Source of the DNA: Streptomyces chumphonensis
GTDB taxonomy: Bacteria; Actinomycetota; Actinomycetes; Streptomycetales; Streptomycetaceae
Length of the DNA: 64,000 bases
Reading direction: 5' to 3'
Assembly: GCF_014779715.1 (NCBI RefSeq)
Contig: NZ_JACXYU010000001.1
Location: 744,001-808,000, forward strand
Numbering within the stretch: the stretch's first letter is position 1; every line of letters starts with the position of its first letter. Below the pieces are notes generated by a model. The model was not told the DNA's origin, ran no database searches, and was given only the letters and a program-made list of their open reading frames with translations. The position numbers and the translations under genes were made by a program. This document shows, piece after piece, positions 36,001-44,240 of the stretch.

Positions 36001-37384
36001 GATCGCCGGGGACAGGCCGGTGATCAAGATCAGCTGGCCGCAGGCACGTCCGGTCGACTCCCTCGTGCTCTCCGCCGCCGGCGGCGTCTCGGCCCGTCCG
36101 ACCGAGGTGACGATCACCTCCCCGGACGGCGCGGTGACCACGGCCGTCGACCGAAACGGCTGGGCCCGTTTCGAGTCGATGACGACCGACCAGCTGGAGA
36201 TCACCGTCACCGGGACGGCCGACCTCACCGTGGCCAACCCCGTCGCCGGGAGCGACCTCCAGCTGCCCGTGGGCCTGAACGAGGTCTACATCCCCGGGCT
36301 GGACGACTTCCGCGTCGAGGCGCCGCTGAAGGAGGCGCCGTTCGAGCTGGAGTGCGGCGAGGGTCCGGCCGTCACCATCGACGGCACGTCCTACGACACC
36401 AGCGCCTCGGGCACCGTCCGCGACCTCACCGACCGCCGCCCCGTGGAGGTCCGGCTGTGCGGCGAGGGCGTGGGCCGTGGCGAGTCCGTCGCCCTGGACG
36501 CCGGTGAACACACGGTGGAGACCGGCGCCGACGAGGCCCTGGCCGTCACCGACCTCTCCCTGACCCGGGGCGACGTCCAGACCACCGGAGCGGACCGGGA
36601 CGTGACCGCCACCGACTGGGAGGGCGACGAGCGCTCCGTGAAGGTGGAGCCGGGCAACGCCTCCTACCTGCGCACCCACATGGCCGTCAACGACGGCTGG
36701 ACGGCCACGCTGGACGGCGAGGAACTGGAGTCCGTGCGGCTCGACGGCTGGCAGCAGGGCTTCCTCGTCCCCGAGGGCGAGGGCGGCACGGTGACGCTGG
36801 AGTACGGCCCCGCGACGACCTACACCGTCGGACTGTGGGTCGCGGGAGCCGCGATCCTGGGGCTGCTCGCGCTCGCCCTGGTCCGGCGCCGCGACGTCGA
36901 CGAGGAGGCCGGCGCCGCTCCGGTGCCCGCCCCGAGCTGGCTCCTGGGCGTCGTGGCCCTGACCGCGGTGCTGGCCCTGGTCTCCGGGCCGTACGCGCTC
37001 GTGGTCCCGCTGGCGGCCCTGCTGGCCTGGTGGCGGCCCGCCCTGCTCGTGCCGCTCGCGGTCGGCTCCATGGCGGTGGCGGCGGTCCTCGCCGTCCTGC
37101 ACGCCGACTCCGGCTTCGCGGAGGGCACCGGCGCCTACGGGCCCGCGGCCCAGGCGCTGGCGCTCCTGTCCCTGGTCGCGGCGCTGGTGACGGTCGGCCC
37201 CGGCCCTGGCGGACGCCACCGCGAGGGCGCCGAGGAGGAGGCGGGCCGCAGGCCCGCTCCGCACGGCCCGCCCGTCACGGCACCGCAGGGCCCCGCGCGG
37301 CAGGGCCCGGACGGCTACGGCAAGCCCGGCGCCGGCCACCCCGGCACCGGCCACGGCGACACCCGGGAGGAACCGAACCGATGA
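33065..37384 (+). CDS. DUF3367 alpha-(1->3)-arabinofuranosyltransferase-like membrane protein (AftD-like)
   Basis: A 1439-residue protein related to mycobacterial AftD. The first 480 residues form a GT-C-type polytopic domain with about ten helices, starting WWLLGAYVLVLVAFVVAAPG and carrying an acidic loop early (VATDPWMFLGELGNLWSD). A large extracytoplasmic part follows with carbohydrate-binding, F5/8-C-like segments (PVHAFDGDPETGWAEGSAED; LSPRNLVDGDLTTAWIAGDR). The C-terminus has further membrane helices and a Pro/Gly/His-rich tail. AftD adds arabinofuranose from decaprenyl-phospho-arabinose in mycolata; Streptomyces lack that arabinogalactan, so donor and acceptor are open. Confidence 0.9.
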   Translation: MTTTTDRTLEMSAVGPDPTGPPRSRWWLLGAYVLVLVAFVVAAPGNMTFETKLGVATDPWMFLGELGNLWSDRSGFGGIADQYIGYLFPMLPFYALLDWAPVWVAERLWLSLVVTTAFWGALRLAERLDVGNRSTRLLGAAAYALWPTFTIIVGSTSAGALPGAMLPWVLLPLVAKADGTGPIARVAAARSALLIPFMGGVNAASTLAALLPVGLYLITRTGRRRLTLLAWWIPGVILATLWWVIPLLLLGAHGEDFMPYVEQATATTSTMSAFEMLRGAGNWVAYLNFGEAWLPAGWTMATAALAVAGSALAAAVGLGGLARRDMPERRWLVLTVVTVTLVMLAGYGGALGAPFAEGFQGWLDGWLRPFRNIYKFQPGLALALTLGLTHLTAVLVARRRGARAAGPDRVGALRGARLVPALTALLVLPGLALPYLSGAVLQPGAFEALPKHWEQTADWLAEKSGDTRALVVPATAHGVYTWGSPIDQPLHVLADSPWAQRDYVPFGPPGERRMLDAVEQALMSGGAVPGLQQYLNRAGLHYVVVRNDLDPDQVGYVPPQTVKRTLEASGYEKVESFGPLTTAGRIPADTPVMLQGFYPRQKSVEIYEPAGTFAPSMPEQVRAQDVAQTARVSGGPEVLLPLSADRDFGNRPAVLTGDAHPGVDAPDLHVTADGLRRADTRFGLVNNNTSFTYTTEERNHPESLQDAGEEPKMILPVEGTRHQTVATLRGAKSVTASSSGSWLFHLPQFDPVHAFDGDPETGWAEGSAEDSTGQWIKVEFTGPLDVPGEIELTPLPDDGLRPTPTEVSVATDTSRKAVRSTLDGTGTQTVEAPAGEANWLKLKILDTEERRPGLTGAGFSEIRIPGVEVTRMLSLPDDAPEDAEADAEVVSLHRNADPGGLNPVGSERALHRQFSVGEAGDYGVEASALPVPGTAFDELLDRVAPGAQGRITATAESTSPTGLSLSPRNLVDGDLTTAWIAGDRPVIKISWPQARPVDSLVLSAAGGVSARPTEVTITSPDGAVTTAVDRNGWARFESMTTDQLEITVTGTADLTVANPVAGSDLQLPVGLNEVYIPGLDDFRVEAPLKEAPFELECGEGPAVTIDGTSYDTSASGTVRDLTDRRPVEVRLCGEGVGRGESVALDAGEHTVETGADEALAVTDLSLTRGDVQTTGADRDVTATDWEGDERSVKVEPGNASYLRTHMAVNDGWTATLDGEELESVRLDGWQQGFLVPEGEGGTVTLEYGPATTYTVGLWVAGAAILGLLALALVRRRDVDEEAGAAPVPAPSWLLGVVALTAVLALVSGPYALVVPLAALLAWWRPALLVPLAVGSMAVAAVLAVLHADSGFAEGTGAYGPAAQALALLSLVAALVTVGPGPGGRHREGAEEEAGRRPAPHGPPVTAPQGPARQGPDGYGKPGAGHPGTGHGDTREEPNR

Positions 37385-38712
37385 CCCCTGAGCGCATCCC
37401 GTTCCCGGTGGTGGACGAGATATCCCGGCACTGTGTCGACGAGCGCGAGCCGGACACCGTCCACATCGAGATCCACCTGCCCGGCCGGCTCGACGAGGAC
37501 CGGCTGCGCAGGGCGGTGCGGGATGCGCTCGGCCGTCATCCGCGCGTCCTGATGCGCGAGGCGCCGCCGCGCTGGTGGCGTCCCGGGTACGCCTGGGAAC
37601 TGCCCGGGACACCGGACACCGACCCGGTGCGGTTCCCCGGCGACACACTGGCGGAGGCCCGCCACCGCTCGCTGCGGGACGCCCCGCCCCTGAGCGCCGC
37701 GCCGCCGCTGCGCGTCGAGGTGGTGGACGCCCCCGAGGGCGGCGGGTGCGTCCTGCTCGCGACGGTGAACCACACCGGCCTGGACGGACCGGCCTGCCTG
37801 CGGGTCCTGGCCACGGCGGCGGAGCTGTACGGCGGCGCGGACAACGCGCCCGCGCCGCCGCCCGTCCGCGCCGCCACCGGGCCGGACCGCCCGGAGCCGT
37901 CCGCGCCCCCCGAGCCGGGCTCGGCCTGGGCCCGTCCGGCGCGGCTCGCCGCCGACCACGGTGGCGGCCGGCCGGGGCACGGCAACGGCATGCACCTGGC
38001 CGACCTGCCCCTGCCGTCCCGGCCCAAGGGCTCTCCGTACACCGTCAACGACCAGCTCCTCGTCGCCACGTGTCTGACGGCCCTGCGGTGGAACCGCGAC
38101 CACGGGCGGGGCGACCGGCCGGTGCGCATCACCATGCCCGTCGACGACCGGCCCCGGACCGCCGACATGCCCATCGGCAACGGCACCCGGCTCGTGGAGG
38201 TGCCCTTCGGGACACCCCACCGGGCCGCCGACGGCGACCCCGAGGCCGTCGAGGAGCTCCTGCGCGCCACGGCGTTGCGCACCCGGGCGCTCAAGGCGCT
38301 GCCCCGGCCGCAACTGGGCCGCAGCGGCGCGCTGCTGACGGCGCCGGTGCTGCCGGTGGGCGTGCGGGCGGTGTCCGCCCGGGCGCTGCGGCGGGGCCTG
38401 GGCCCGTGGGCCTCGACCACGCTGCTGTCGAACCTCGGACGGCTCGCCTACCCGATGGACTTCGGGAACGGCGCCGGACGGGCCACCGCCGCGTGGATCT
38501 CGGCCCCCGCCCGGATGCCGCGCGGGGTCTCGGTCACCACCATCTCGGCCGGGGGGCGCCTCCAGGTGGTGCTCCGCTGGTCGCGGGGCCGCCTCGACGA
38601 CGCCGCCGGGCACCGGCTCGGCGAGCTGTTCGCCCGTACGCTGGCCGAAACGGCCTCCGGCCACGGCGGCCCGGCCGCCGGTCGTCCCACCGGACAGGAG
38701 GCAGCACGATGA
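37381..38712 (+). CDS. Condensation-fold acyltransferase (PapA/C-domain-like)
   Basis: A 443-residue stand-alone member of the condensation/acyltransferase superfamily. The canonical HHxxxDG appears as NHTGLDGPACLR: the second, catalytic His and the Asp-Gly are kept while the first His is Asn. A second half contains VNDQLLVATCLTALRW, ITMPVDDRPRTADMPIGNGT and a late LSNLGRLAYP, which resembles the DFGWG-region floor loop only loosely. Such enzymes acylate hydroxyls or amines from CoA or carrier donors. It is ATGA-coupled to the AftD-like gene, so I infer acylation of the glycan or its lipid carrier. Confidence 0.8.
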   Translation: MTPERIPFPVVDEISRHCVDEREPDTVHIEIHLPGRLDEDRLRRAVRDALGRHPRVLMREAPPRWWRPGYAWELPGTPDTDPVRFPGDTLAEARHRSLRDAPPLSAAPPLRVEVVDAPEGGGCVLLATVNHTGLDGPACLRVLATAAELYGGADNAPAPPPVRAATGPDRPEPSAPPEPGSAWARPARLAADHGGGRPGHGNGMHLADLPLPSRPKGSPYTVNDQLLVATCLTALRWNRDHGRGDRPVRITMPVDDRPRTADMPIGNGTRLVEVPFGTPHRAADGDPEAVEELLRATALRTRALKALPRPQLGRSGALLTAPVLPVGVRAVSARALRRGLGPWASTTLLSNLGRLAYPMDFGNGAGRATAAWISAPARMPRGVSVTTISAGGRLQVVLRWSRGRLDDAAGHRLGELFARTLAETASGHGGPAAGRPTGQEAAR

Positions 38713-39452
38713 GCGCACCGGCCGACAGCCTCAAGGAGCTCTACGAGAACCCGGCCACCCCGGTCGCCTCCGGCGCCGACCGCTCCCGCCGGCAGGCCGC
38801 CATCCTCGCCCGCGCCCTCGGGCCGGGCCCCGGCACCGTCCTCGACGTCGGCTGCGGGGACGGCACGGCGGCGGCCGTCGCGGCGCCGCTGCTGCCGGGG
38901 AAGCGGCTGGTCGGCAGCGACTGGTCCCAGGACGCGCTGCGTCGGGCCGGCGCCCACCTGCGGGCGGTGCGCGGCGAGTTGACGGCGCTGCCGTTCGCCA
39001 CCGGCTCGGCCGACGCCGTCCTGTTCAGCGAGGTCATCGAACACCTCGTGGACCCGGACGCCGCCCTGGACGAGCTGCACCGCGTCCTGCGCCCCGGCGG
39101 CCACCTGCTGCTGTCCACGCCGAACCTGGCCGCCTGGTACAACCGCGGGCTGCTGCTCGCGGGCGTGCAGCCGGTGTTCTCGGAGGTGTCGATGCGGGGC
39201 ATCCACGGACGCCCCGGCGCCCAGGTCGTCGGCCATCTGCGCCTGTACACCGCGCGGGCGCTGCGGTCGATGCTCCCGGCGGCGGGGTTCGAGGTCGTCC
39301 GCATGACGGGCGCGCCCTACCACGACGTCCCGGCCCCGCTGCGGCCCCTGGACCGCCTGGCGTGCCGGACACCGTCCCTGGCCTCGATCCTGCTCGTGCA
39401 CGCCCGCCGCCGCGACCGCGCCGCCGGACCCGACCCCCGGGAGGGCGGCTAA
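38709..39452 (+). CDS. Second class I SAM methyltransferase of the glycan operon
   Basis: A 247-residue methyltransferase with motif I TVLDVGCGDGTAAAVAAPLL, the acidic residue in LVGSDWSQDALRR, and AVLFSEVIEHLVDPDAALDE then HRVLRPGGHLLLSTPNL. It starts in an ATGA overlap with the acyltransferase gene. It is distinct from the methyltransferase at 32.3 kb and resembles enzymes acting on sugars or lipid-linked intermediates. Confidence 0.9.
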   Translation: MSAPADSLKELYENPATPVASGADRSRRQAAILARALGPGPGTVLDVGCGDGTAAAVAAPLLPGKRLVGSDWSQDALRRAGAHLRAVRGELTALPFATGSADAVLFSEVIEHLVDPDAALDELHRVLRPGGHLLLSTPNLAAWYNRGLLLAGVQPVFSEVSMRGIHGRPGAQVVGHLRLYTARALRSMLPAAGFEVVRMTGAPYHDVPAPLRPLDRLACRTPSLASILLVHARRRDRAAGPDPREGG

Positions 39453-39454
39453 CC

Positions 39455-40534
39455 GTGTGGGTGGGCGTCGCCGCGGCGCTGCTGGCCAACCTGCTGTTCA
39501 GCGTCGGCTTCGTGGTGGAGAAGCGGGCGCTGTCCGGGCTGCCGCCGCTCGTAGCCGCGCGCCCCTGGCAGGTGCTCGCGCACCTGCTGCGCAGCCCGCT
39601 GTGGCTGCTGGGCGCCGGGGCGCTCGGGCTCGGCTTCGTCGCCCAGCTCGCCGTGTACCGCACGCTGCCGCTGGTGGCCGCGCAGGGCCTGTTCGTCACC
39701 GGTCTGGTGATGCTGCTCCTGCTCTCGCCGGTGTTCCTGGGAGAGAGGTCCTCCGGGCGCGAACGCGCGGCGATGGTGCTGATCCTGGCCGCGCTGGTGA
39801 TGATCGTCCTGTCGCTGCGCGGCGGCGGGGAGTCCATCAGCCACGCCGCGCCGACGCCGCTGCTGCTGGGCATCTGCGTGCCGTCGCTGCTGCTCGGCCT
39901 CCTGGTGTTCGGCACCGCCGAGCGCCGCTCGCGGCGGCGGCACCGCATGCCCACGGCCGGCGTGCCCTACGGCGTCGCGGTGGGATTCCTGTACGGGGTC
40001 AGCTCGCTGGCCATCAAGGGCGTGGCCGGTCTGCTGGAGGGCAACGGCCTGGGCGGCTGGGTGCTCGCCGTGCTCGGCTCCCCCTACCCGTACCTGCTGA
40101 TGTGCACCGGCTCGACCGGTCTGGTGCTCTCCCAGACGGCGCTGCAACGGTGCCGCGCCTCCCTCATCGTCCCGGTCTGCACGACGGTCACGTTCCTGTT
40201 CACCGTCGCCGCCGGCACGATCGCGTTCGACGAGCCGCTGCCCGAGGAGCCGCTGCGGCTCGCGCTGCGACTGGGCGGCGCGCTACTGGCCGTCGGCGTG
40301 CTGCTGGCCCTCCCCCGGCACGACGAGCCACCCGCCGCCGGGCCGACCGGGCCCGCACCCCGCGAGAGCGCGCCGCACGGCGCGGCACCGTACGACCCGG
40401 CCCGGCACGGCCCGGCACCGCACCCCGCCGACGGGCCGGTGCCCGTCCCGAGACCGCAGGCCCGTACGGAGGCGTACGGCCCGACCCCCCTGGCAACCGA
40501 CCACCGCACGGAAGGCACCTTCCATGTCCCCTGA
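39455..40534 (+). CDS. DMT/EamA-type membrane transporter-like protein
   Basis: A 359-residue protein with about nine or ten transmembrane segments: GVAAALLANLLFSVGFVVEK opens the first EamA-like repeat, YGVAVGFLYGVSSLAIKGVA begins the second. A cytosolic Pro/Ala-rich tail of about 70 residues ends the protein. Members of this superfamily move metabolites or lipid-linked sugars, so flipping an intermediate for the AftD-like enzyme is a reasonable but unproven role. The GTG at 39455 follows GGGAGG and lies two bases after the previous stop. Confidence 0.85.
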   Translation: MWVGVAAALLANLLFSVGFVVEKRALSGLPPLVAARPWQVLAHLLRSPLWLLGAGALGLGFVAQLAVYRTLPLVAAQGLFVTGLVMLLLLSPVFLGERSSGRERAAMVLILAALVMIVLSLRGGGESISHAAPTPLLLGICVPSLLLGLLVFGTAERRSRRRHRMPTAGVPYGVAVGFLYGVSSLAIKGVAGLLEGNGLGGWVLAVLGSPYPYLLMCTGSTGLVLSQTALQRCRASLIVPVCTTVTFLFTVAAGTIAFDEPLPEEPLRLALRLGGALLAVGVLLALPRHDEPPAAGPTGPAPRESAPHGAAPYDPARHGPAPHPADGPVPVPRPQARTEAYGPTPLATDHRTEGTFHVP

Positions 40535-40736
40535 CGACCCGCTGCTGGAGATCCTGGCCTGCCCCCTCGACAAGGGCACGCTGATCCTGCTGGAGGGCGA
40601 GCCGGCCCTCTACAACCCGCGGCTGCGCCGCCGCTACCCGATCGTGGACGGCGTGCCCCAGCTCCTGCCCGCCTCCGGTGAGCCGGTGAGCGACGAGGAG
40701 CACGCCCGCCTCAGCGAGCGCGCCGAGGCCGTATGA
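40524..40736 (+). CDS. Trm112-family small zinc-ribbon-like protein
   Basis: A 70-residue protein, LLEILACPLDKGTLILLEGE then LRRRYPIVDGVPQLLPASG, matching bacterial Trm112 (UPF0434). Only one Cys of the usual zinc ribbon remains. In other systems Trm112 proteins activate and stabilise partner methyltransferases; this copy lies between two methyltransferase genes' products in one operon and overlaps the transporter gene by 11 bases and the FkbM gene by four. Confidence 0.88.
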   Translation: MSPDDPLLEILACPLDKGTLILLEGEPALYNPRLRRRYPIVDGVPQLLPASGEPVSDEEHARLSERAEAV

Positions 40737-41524
40737 CGCTCGCCGCCCGCCTCGGCCCGCTGCTGCCCGCCCGTGTCGTGGCGGGAGCGGCGGCCCGGGT
40801 GTACCCGCGATTCGAGCCCGAGCTGCGCCGGCTGGCCGACTTCTGCCCGCGCGGCGGCACCGCCGTGGACATCGGCGGCTGGTACGGCCCGTGGACACGC
40901 CACCTCGCGCGGCGCGCGGACCGCGTCGTCACCGTCGAACCGGTGCCGGGCCTCGCGGCCACCCTCCGGTCCACCGCACCGGGCAACGTGCGGGTCGTCG
41001 AAGCCGCCGCGGCCGAGAGCGAGGGCACGGCGACGCTCTGGCTGCCGACGGGCGGCGGCGAACGCGGCGTCTCCTCCCTGGTGCGTCGCGACCGGCTGCA
41101 CTCCATGGGGCTCCAGGTGCGCACGGTCAGCGTCGACGGACTGGAGCTGGACGACGTCCGACTGGTCAAGGTCGACGTCGACGGGCACGAGGCCGCCGTA
41201 CTGCGCGGCGCCGAGCGGACCCTCGCACGGTGCCGACCGGCCCTCTTCGTCGAGCTGGAGGTCCGCATCCAGCCCGTGGAGCCCGTGCTGGAGCTGCTGG
41301 CGGGGCACGGCTACACCGGCTGGGTGCTGCCGGACGCGCACTGGATCCCGCTGGGCGCGTTCGACCTGGCCGGGCACCAGGAGCGCACCGCGCACGTCGC
41401 CGAGCACGGGCTGCTGCGCCGTACCGTGCTGCCGCACCGCCGCTACGTCAACTCCGTGCTGTTCCTCCCCGACGGACGCAGCCCCCGCGTGCACGGCCCG
41501 GCCGAGCGCGGCGTGGCGCGCTGA
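40733..41524 (+). CDS. FkbM-family methyltransferase
   Basis: A 263-residue methyltransferase. The FkbM pattern is visible: GGTAVDIGGWYGPWTRHLAR, VVTVEPVPGLAATL, then VRLVKVDVDGHEAAVLRGAE with the family's K-D-x-E/D-G region. FkbM enzymes O-methylate sugars and polyketides. It is the last gene of the glycan operon and is ATGA-coupled to the Trm112-like gene, suggesting that Trm112 may serve this methyltransferase. Confidence 0.9.
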   Translation: MTLAARLGPLLPARVVAGAAARVYPRFEPELRRLADFCPRGGTAVDIGGWYGPWTRHLARRADRVVTVEPVPGLAATLRSTAPGNVRVVEAAAAESEGTATLWLPTGGGERGVSSLVRRDRLHSMGLQVRTVSVDGLELDDVRLVKVDVDGHEAAVLRGAERTLARCRPALFVELEVRIQPVEPVLELLAGHGYTGWVLPDAHWIPLGAFDLAGHQERTAHVAEHGLLRRTVLPHRRYVNSVLFLPDGRSPRVHGPAERGVAR

Positions 41525-41545
41525 GAGCCGCGTAGGGTGAACGGC

Positions 41546-42010
41546 ATGGCCATCCGTACCGCCGTCGTGCCGCTCGCGGACGTCTTCCCGCTGCGCTGGG
41601 AGGTCCTGCGGCCGGGGCTGCCGCAGGAGTCCGCGGCCTTCCCCGAGGACGCCGGACCGGGCGCCTTCCACATCGCCGCGTTCGGGCCGGGCCCCTCGGG
41701 CGGGGCGGTGCTCGGGTGCGGCAGCTTCTACCCCGAGCCCTTCCCGCGTCCCGGCGGGCCCGCCGGGACGGCGTACCGCATCCGGGGCATGGCCAGTGCC
41801 GAGGCGGCGCGCGGCCACGGGTACGGCGCGGCCGTGCTGGCCGCCGGGAGCCGCGAGGCGGCCGCGCGGGGCGCGCGCGTGCTGTGGTGCAACGGGCGCG
41901 CCGAGGCCCGCGCCTTCTACGAGCGGCACGGTTACCGCGTGCACGGCGAGGAGTTCGTCATCGAGGGCGTCGGGCCGCACTACGTCCTGGTCAGGGAGCT
42001 GGACGCCTGA
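41546..42010 (+). CDS. GNAT-family N-acetyltransferase
   Basis: A 154-residue acetyltransferase. The acetyl-CoA loop is RGMASAEAARGHGYGAAVLA (R/Q-x-x-G-x-G/A), followed by VLWCNGRAEARAFYERHGY, the typical motif B. The acceptor is unknown. A GTG three codons upstream (41537) is an alternative start. It lies 55 bases before dnaG. Confidence 0.88.
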   Translation: MAIRTAVVPLADVFPLRWEVLRPGLPQESAAFPEDAGPGAFHIAAFGPGPSGGAVLGCGSFYPEPFPRPGGPAGTAYRIRGMASAEAARGHGYGAAVLAAGSREAAARGARVLWCNGRAEARAFYERHGYRVHGEEFVIEGVGPHYVLVRELDA

Positions 42011-42065
42011 CACCGGCCTGGGCGGCCCGCGCGGGCGGCATCCGGGCGGACCGTAGACTTGCCGC

Positions 42066-43988
42066 GTGGCGGGCAGGATCAACGACGACGACGTGCGGAC
42101 GGTGCGGGACGCGGTCCCGATCGACACCGTCGTCTCCGAGTACCTCCAGCTGCGCCCCGCGGGGGGAGGCAACCTGAAGGGGCTGTGCCCCTTCCACGAC
42201 GAGAAGTCCCCCTCCTTCCACGTGAGCACCGCGAAGGGGCTCTTCCACTGCTTCGGCTGCCAGGAGGGCGGCGACACGCTCGCCTTCCTGATGAAGGTCG
42301 ACCACCTGACGTTCTCCGAGGCCGTCGAGCGGCTCGCCGCCCAGGCCGGGATCACGCTGCGGTACGAGGAGGGCGGCTACGGGCGGGCCAGCCAGCAGGG
42401 CGAGCGCACCCGGCTGATCGAGGCGCACAAGGCGGCCGTCCTCTACTACGCCGAGCAGCTCGACTCCCCCGAGGCGGAGGCGGGCCGCCGCTTCCTCGCC
42501 GAGCGGGGCTTCGACCAGGGCGCGGCCCGGCACTTCGACGTCGGCTACGCCCCCGCCGGGTGGGACCACCTCACCCGGTTCCTGCGCGGGCGGGGGTTCA
42601 CCGACAAGGAGCTGGTCCTTTCGGGGCTCTCCCAGGAAGGGCGGCGCGGCCCGATCGACCGGTTCCGGGGCCGGCTCATGTGGCCCATCCGGGACATCTC
42701 GGGTGAGGTGGTCGGCTTCGGCGCCCGGCGGCTGCGGGAGGACGACAACGGGCCCAAGTACCTCAACACCCCCGAGACGCCCATCTACCGCAAGTCGCAG
42801 GTGCTCTACGGCATCGACCTGGCCAAGCGGGACATCGCCAAGGAGGGGCGGGCCGTCGTCGTCGAGGGCTACACCGACGTCATGGCCTGCCACCTGGCCG
42901 GGGTGACGACGGCGATCGCCACCTCCGGCACGGCGTTCGGCGAGGGGCATATCAAGATCCTGCGCCGCATCCTCATGGACAACTCGCGCACCGAGGTGAT
43001 CTTCACCTTCGACGGCGACGCGGCCGGGCAGAAGGCGGCCCTGCGCGCCTTCGAGGACGACCAGAAGTTCGCCGCCCGCACCTCCATCGCCATCAGCCCC
43101 GGCGGCATGGACCCGTGCGACCTGCGCCTCGCCAAGGGCGACACCGCCGTGCAGGAACTCATCGACAGCCGTTCGCGGCTGTTCGAGTTCGCCCTGCGCT
43201 CCGTGGTGGACGAGCACGACCTGGACTCCGCCGAGGGCCGGTCGGCGGCCCTGGAGGCGGCGGCGCCCATCGTCGCGCAGCTCAAGGACCCCTCGCTCCA
43301 GCACGAGTACGCCGTGCGGCTGGCCGGCCTCCTCGGCGTCCTGGACACGCAGTTCGTCGTGCGGCGCATCGGCCAGATCGCCAAGTGGAAGCGGGAGGGC
43401 GGCGGCCGACAGCAGCGCTCCCGTCCCGGCCAGGCCGGGGAGGGGCCCGGGGGCCGCGCGCCCGCGCCGGCCCCCGGCCCCGCGCCCGGCAGGCGCGGAC
43501 CGTCCCTGCACCTGCGCAGCCCCGCCCACCTCGTCGAACGGGAGCTGCTGAAGCTGGCGTTGCAGTACCCGGCGCTCGTCGCCCCGACGTTCGACGCCTA
43601 CGGGGCCGACGAGTTCACCGCCGAGCCCTACGCCGTCGTGCGCGGGCTCATCGAGGCGGCCGGGGGCACCGAAGCGGCGGACGCGGACTACCTGGACCGG
43701 GTCCGGGACGCCGCCCCGGACGACACCGTGCGCAAGCTCATCACCGAACTGGCCGTCGAGTCCCCGCGCAACCCCGGCAGCGGCGCGCCCGACGAGGCGT
43801 ACGCGGGCGAGCAGTTGGTCGCGGTGCGGCTGGCCGCCGTCCGGGCCCGGGTGGCGGAGCTGGAGGGCAGCGCCCGGCGGCTGGACGCCCAGGGGCGGGC
43901 GGCGGAGTCGGCGGCGGTGTGGCAGGAGCTGTGGGTGCTGGAGCAGTACGCGACGGCTCTGCGGGCCAGGGGCGCGTCCGCGCTCTGA
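42066..43988 (+). CDS. dnaG: DNA primase
   Basis: A 640-residue primase that makes RNA primers for replication. The CHC2 zinc finger is complete (Cys41, His44, Cys62, Cys65 in CPFHDEKSPS...GLFHCFGC). The RNA-polymerase basic and TOPRIM regions follow: IDRFRGRLMWPIRDISGEVV, VVVEGYTDVMACHLAGV and VIFTFDGDAAGQKAA. The C-terminal helicase-binding domain (about 490-640) comes after a Pro/Gly linker. The GTG at 42066 fits the family length. The dnaG-hrdA neighbourhood is conserved in Streptomyces. Confidence 0.98.
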   Translation: MAGRINDDDVRTVRDAVPIDTVVSEYLQLRPAGGGNLKGLCPFHDEKSPSFHVSTAKGLFHCFGCQEGGDTLAFLMKVDHLTFSEAVERLAAQAGITLRYEEGGYGRASQQGERTRLIEAHKAAVLYYAEQLDSPEAEAGRRFLAERGFDQGAARHFDVGYAPAGWDHLTRFLRGRGFTDKELVLSGLSQEGRRGPIDRFRGRLMWPIRDISGEVVGFGARRLREDDNGPKYLNTPETPIYRKSQVLYGIDLAKRDIAKEGRAVVVEGYTDVMACHLAGVTTAIATSGTAFGEGHIKILRRILMDNSRTEVIFTFDGDAAGQKAALRAFEDDQKFAARTSIAISPGGMDPCDLRLAKGDTAVQELIDSRSRLFEFALRSVVDEHDLDSAEGRSAALEAAAPIVAQLKDPSLQHEYAVRLAGLLGVLDTQFVVRRIGQIAKWKREGGGRQQRSRPGQAGEGPGGRAPAPAPGPAPGRRGPSLHLRSPAHLVERELLKLALQYPALVAPTFDAYGADEFTAEPYAVVRGLIEAAGGTEAADADYLDRVRDAAPDDTVRKLITELAVESPRNPGSGAPDEAYAGEQLVAVRLAAVRARVAELEGSARRLDAQGRAAESAAVWQELWVLEQYATALRARGASAL

Positions 43989-44063
43989 CCCCGCCCTGCG
44001 TAGTCCTACCGCCGCGTCCCGTAGCGGAAACCCAAAAAACCGTACGCAGACCCCTACAGAGTG

Positions 44064-44091
44064 CAGTGTGTCGTACCCCACACTGTTGACG
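44064..44091 (+). promoter_or_regulatory. Inverted repeat abutting a -35-like box upstream of hrdA
   Basis: Perfect 7-base arms CAGTGTG (44064-44070) and CACACTG (44079-44085) are followed immediately by TTGACG (44086-44091). No clear -10 box lies at 17-18 bases. The element is about 150 bases before the hrdA start and may be its operator. Confidence 0.45.
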
Positions 44092-44240
44092 GTGTCTCAA
44101 CCCGTTGTCGAGCGCGACGCGTGGAGCAGCCGACGCGCTCTCACCACTGGGGACGGGCGGCGGCGCCGAGCCACCGCGACCGTCCTCGTCGTGCACGCCG
44201 TTCCCGCAACTGGCAGCGATCATTCCTGGAGGTCGCCCTC

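Noticed and set aside
33044..37648. A 1534-residue minus-strand open frame opposite the AftD-like gene
   Set aside because: It is rich in Arg, Gly, Val and His with no family features; such antisense frames are expected opposite G+C-rich genes.
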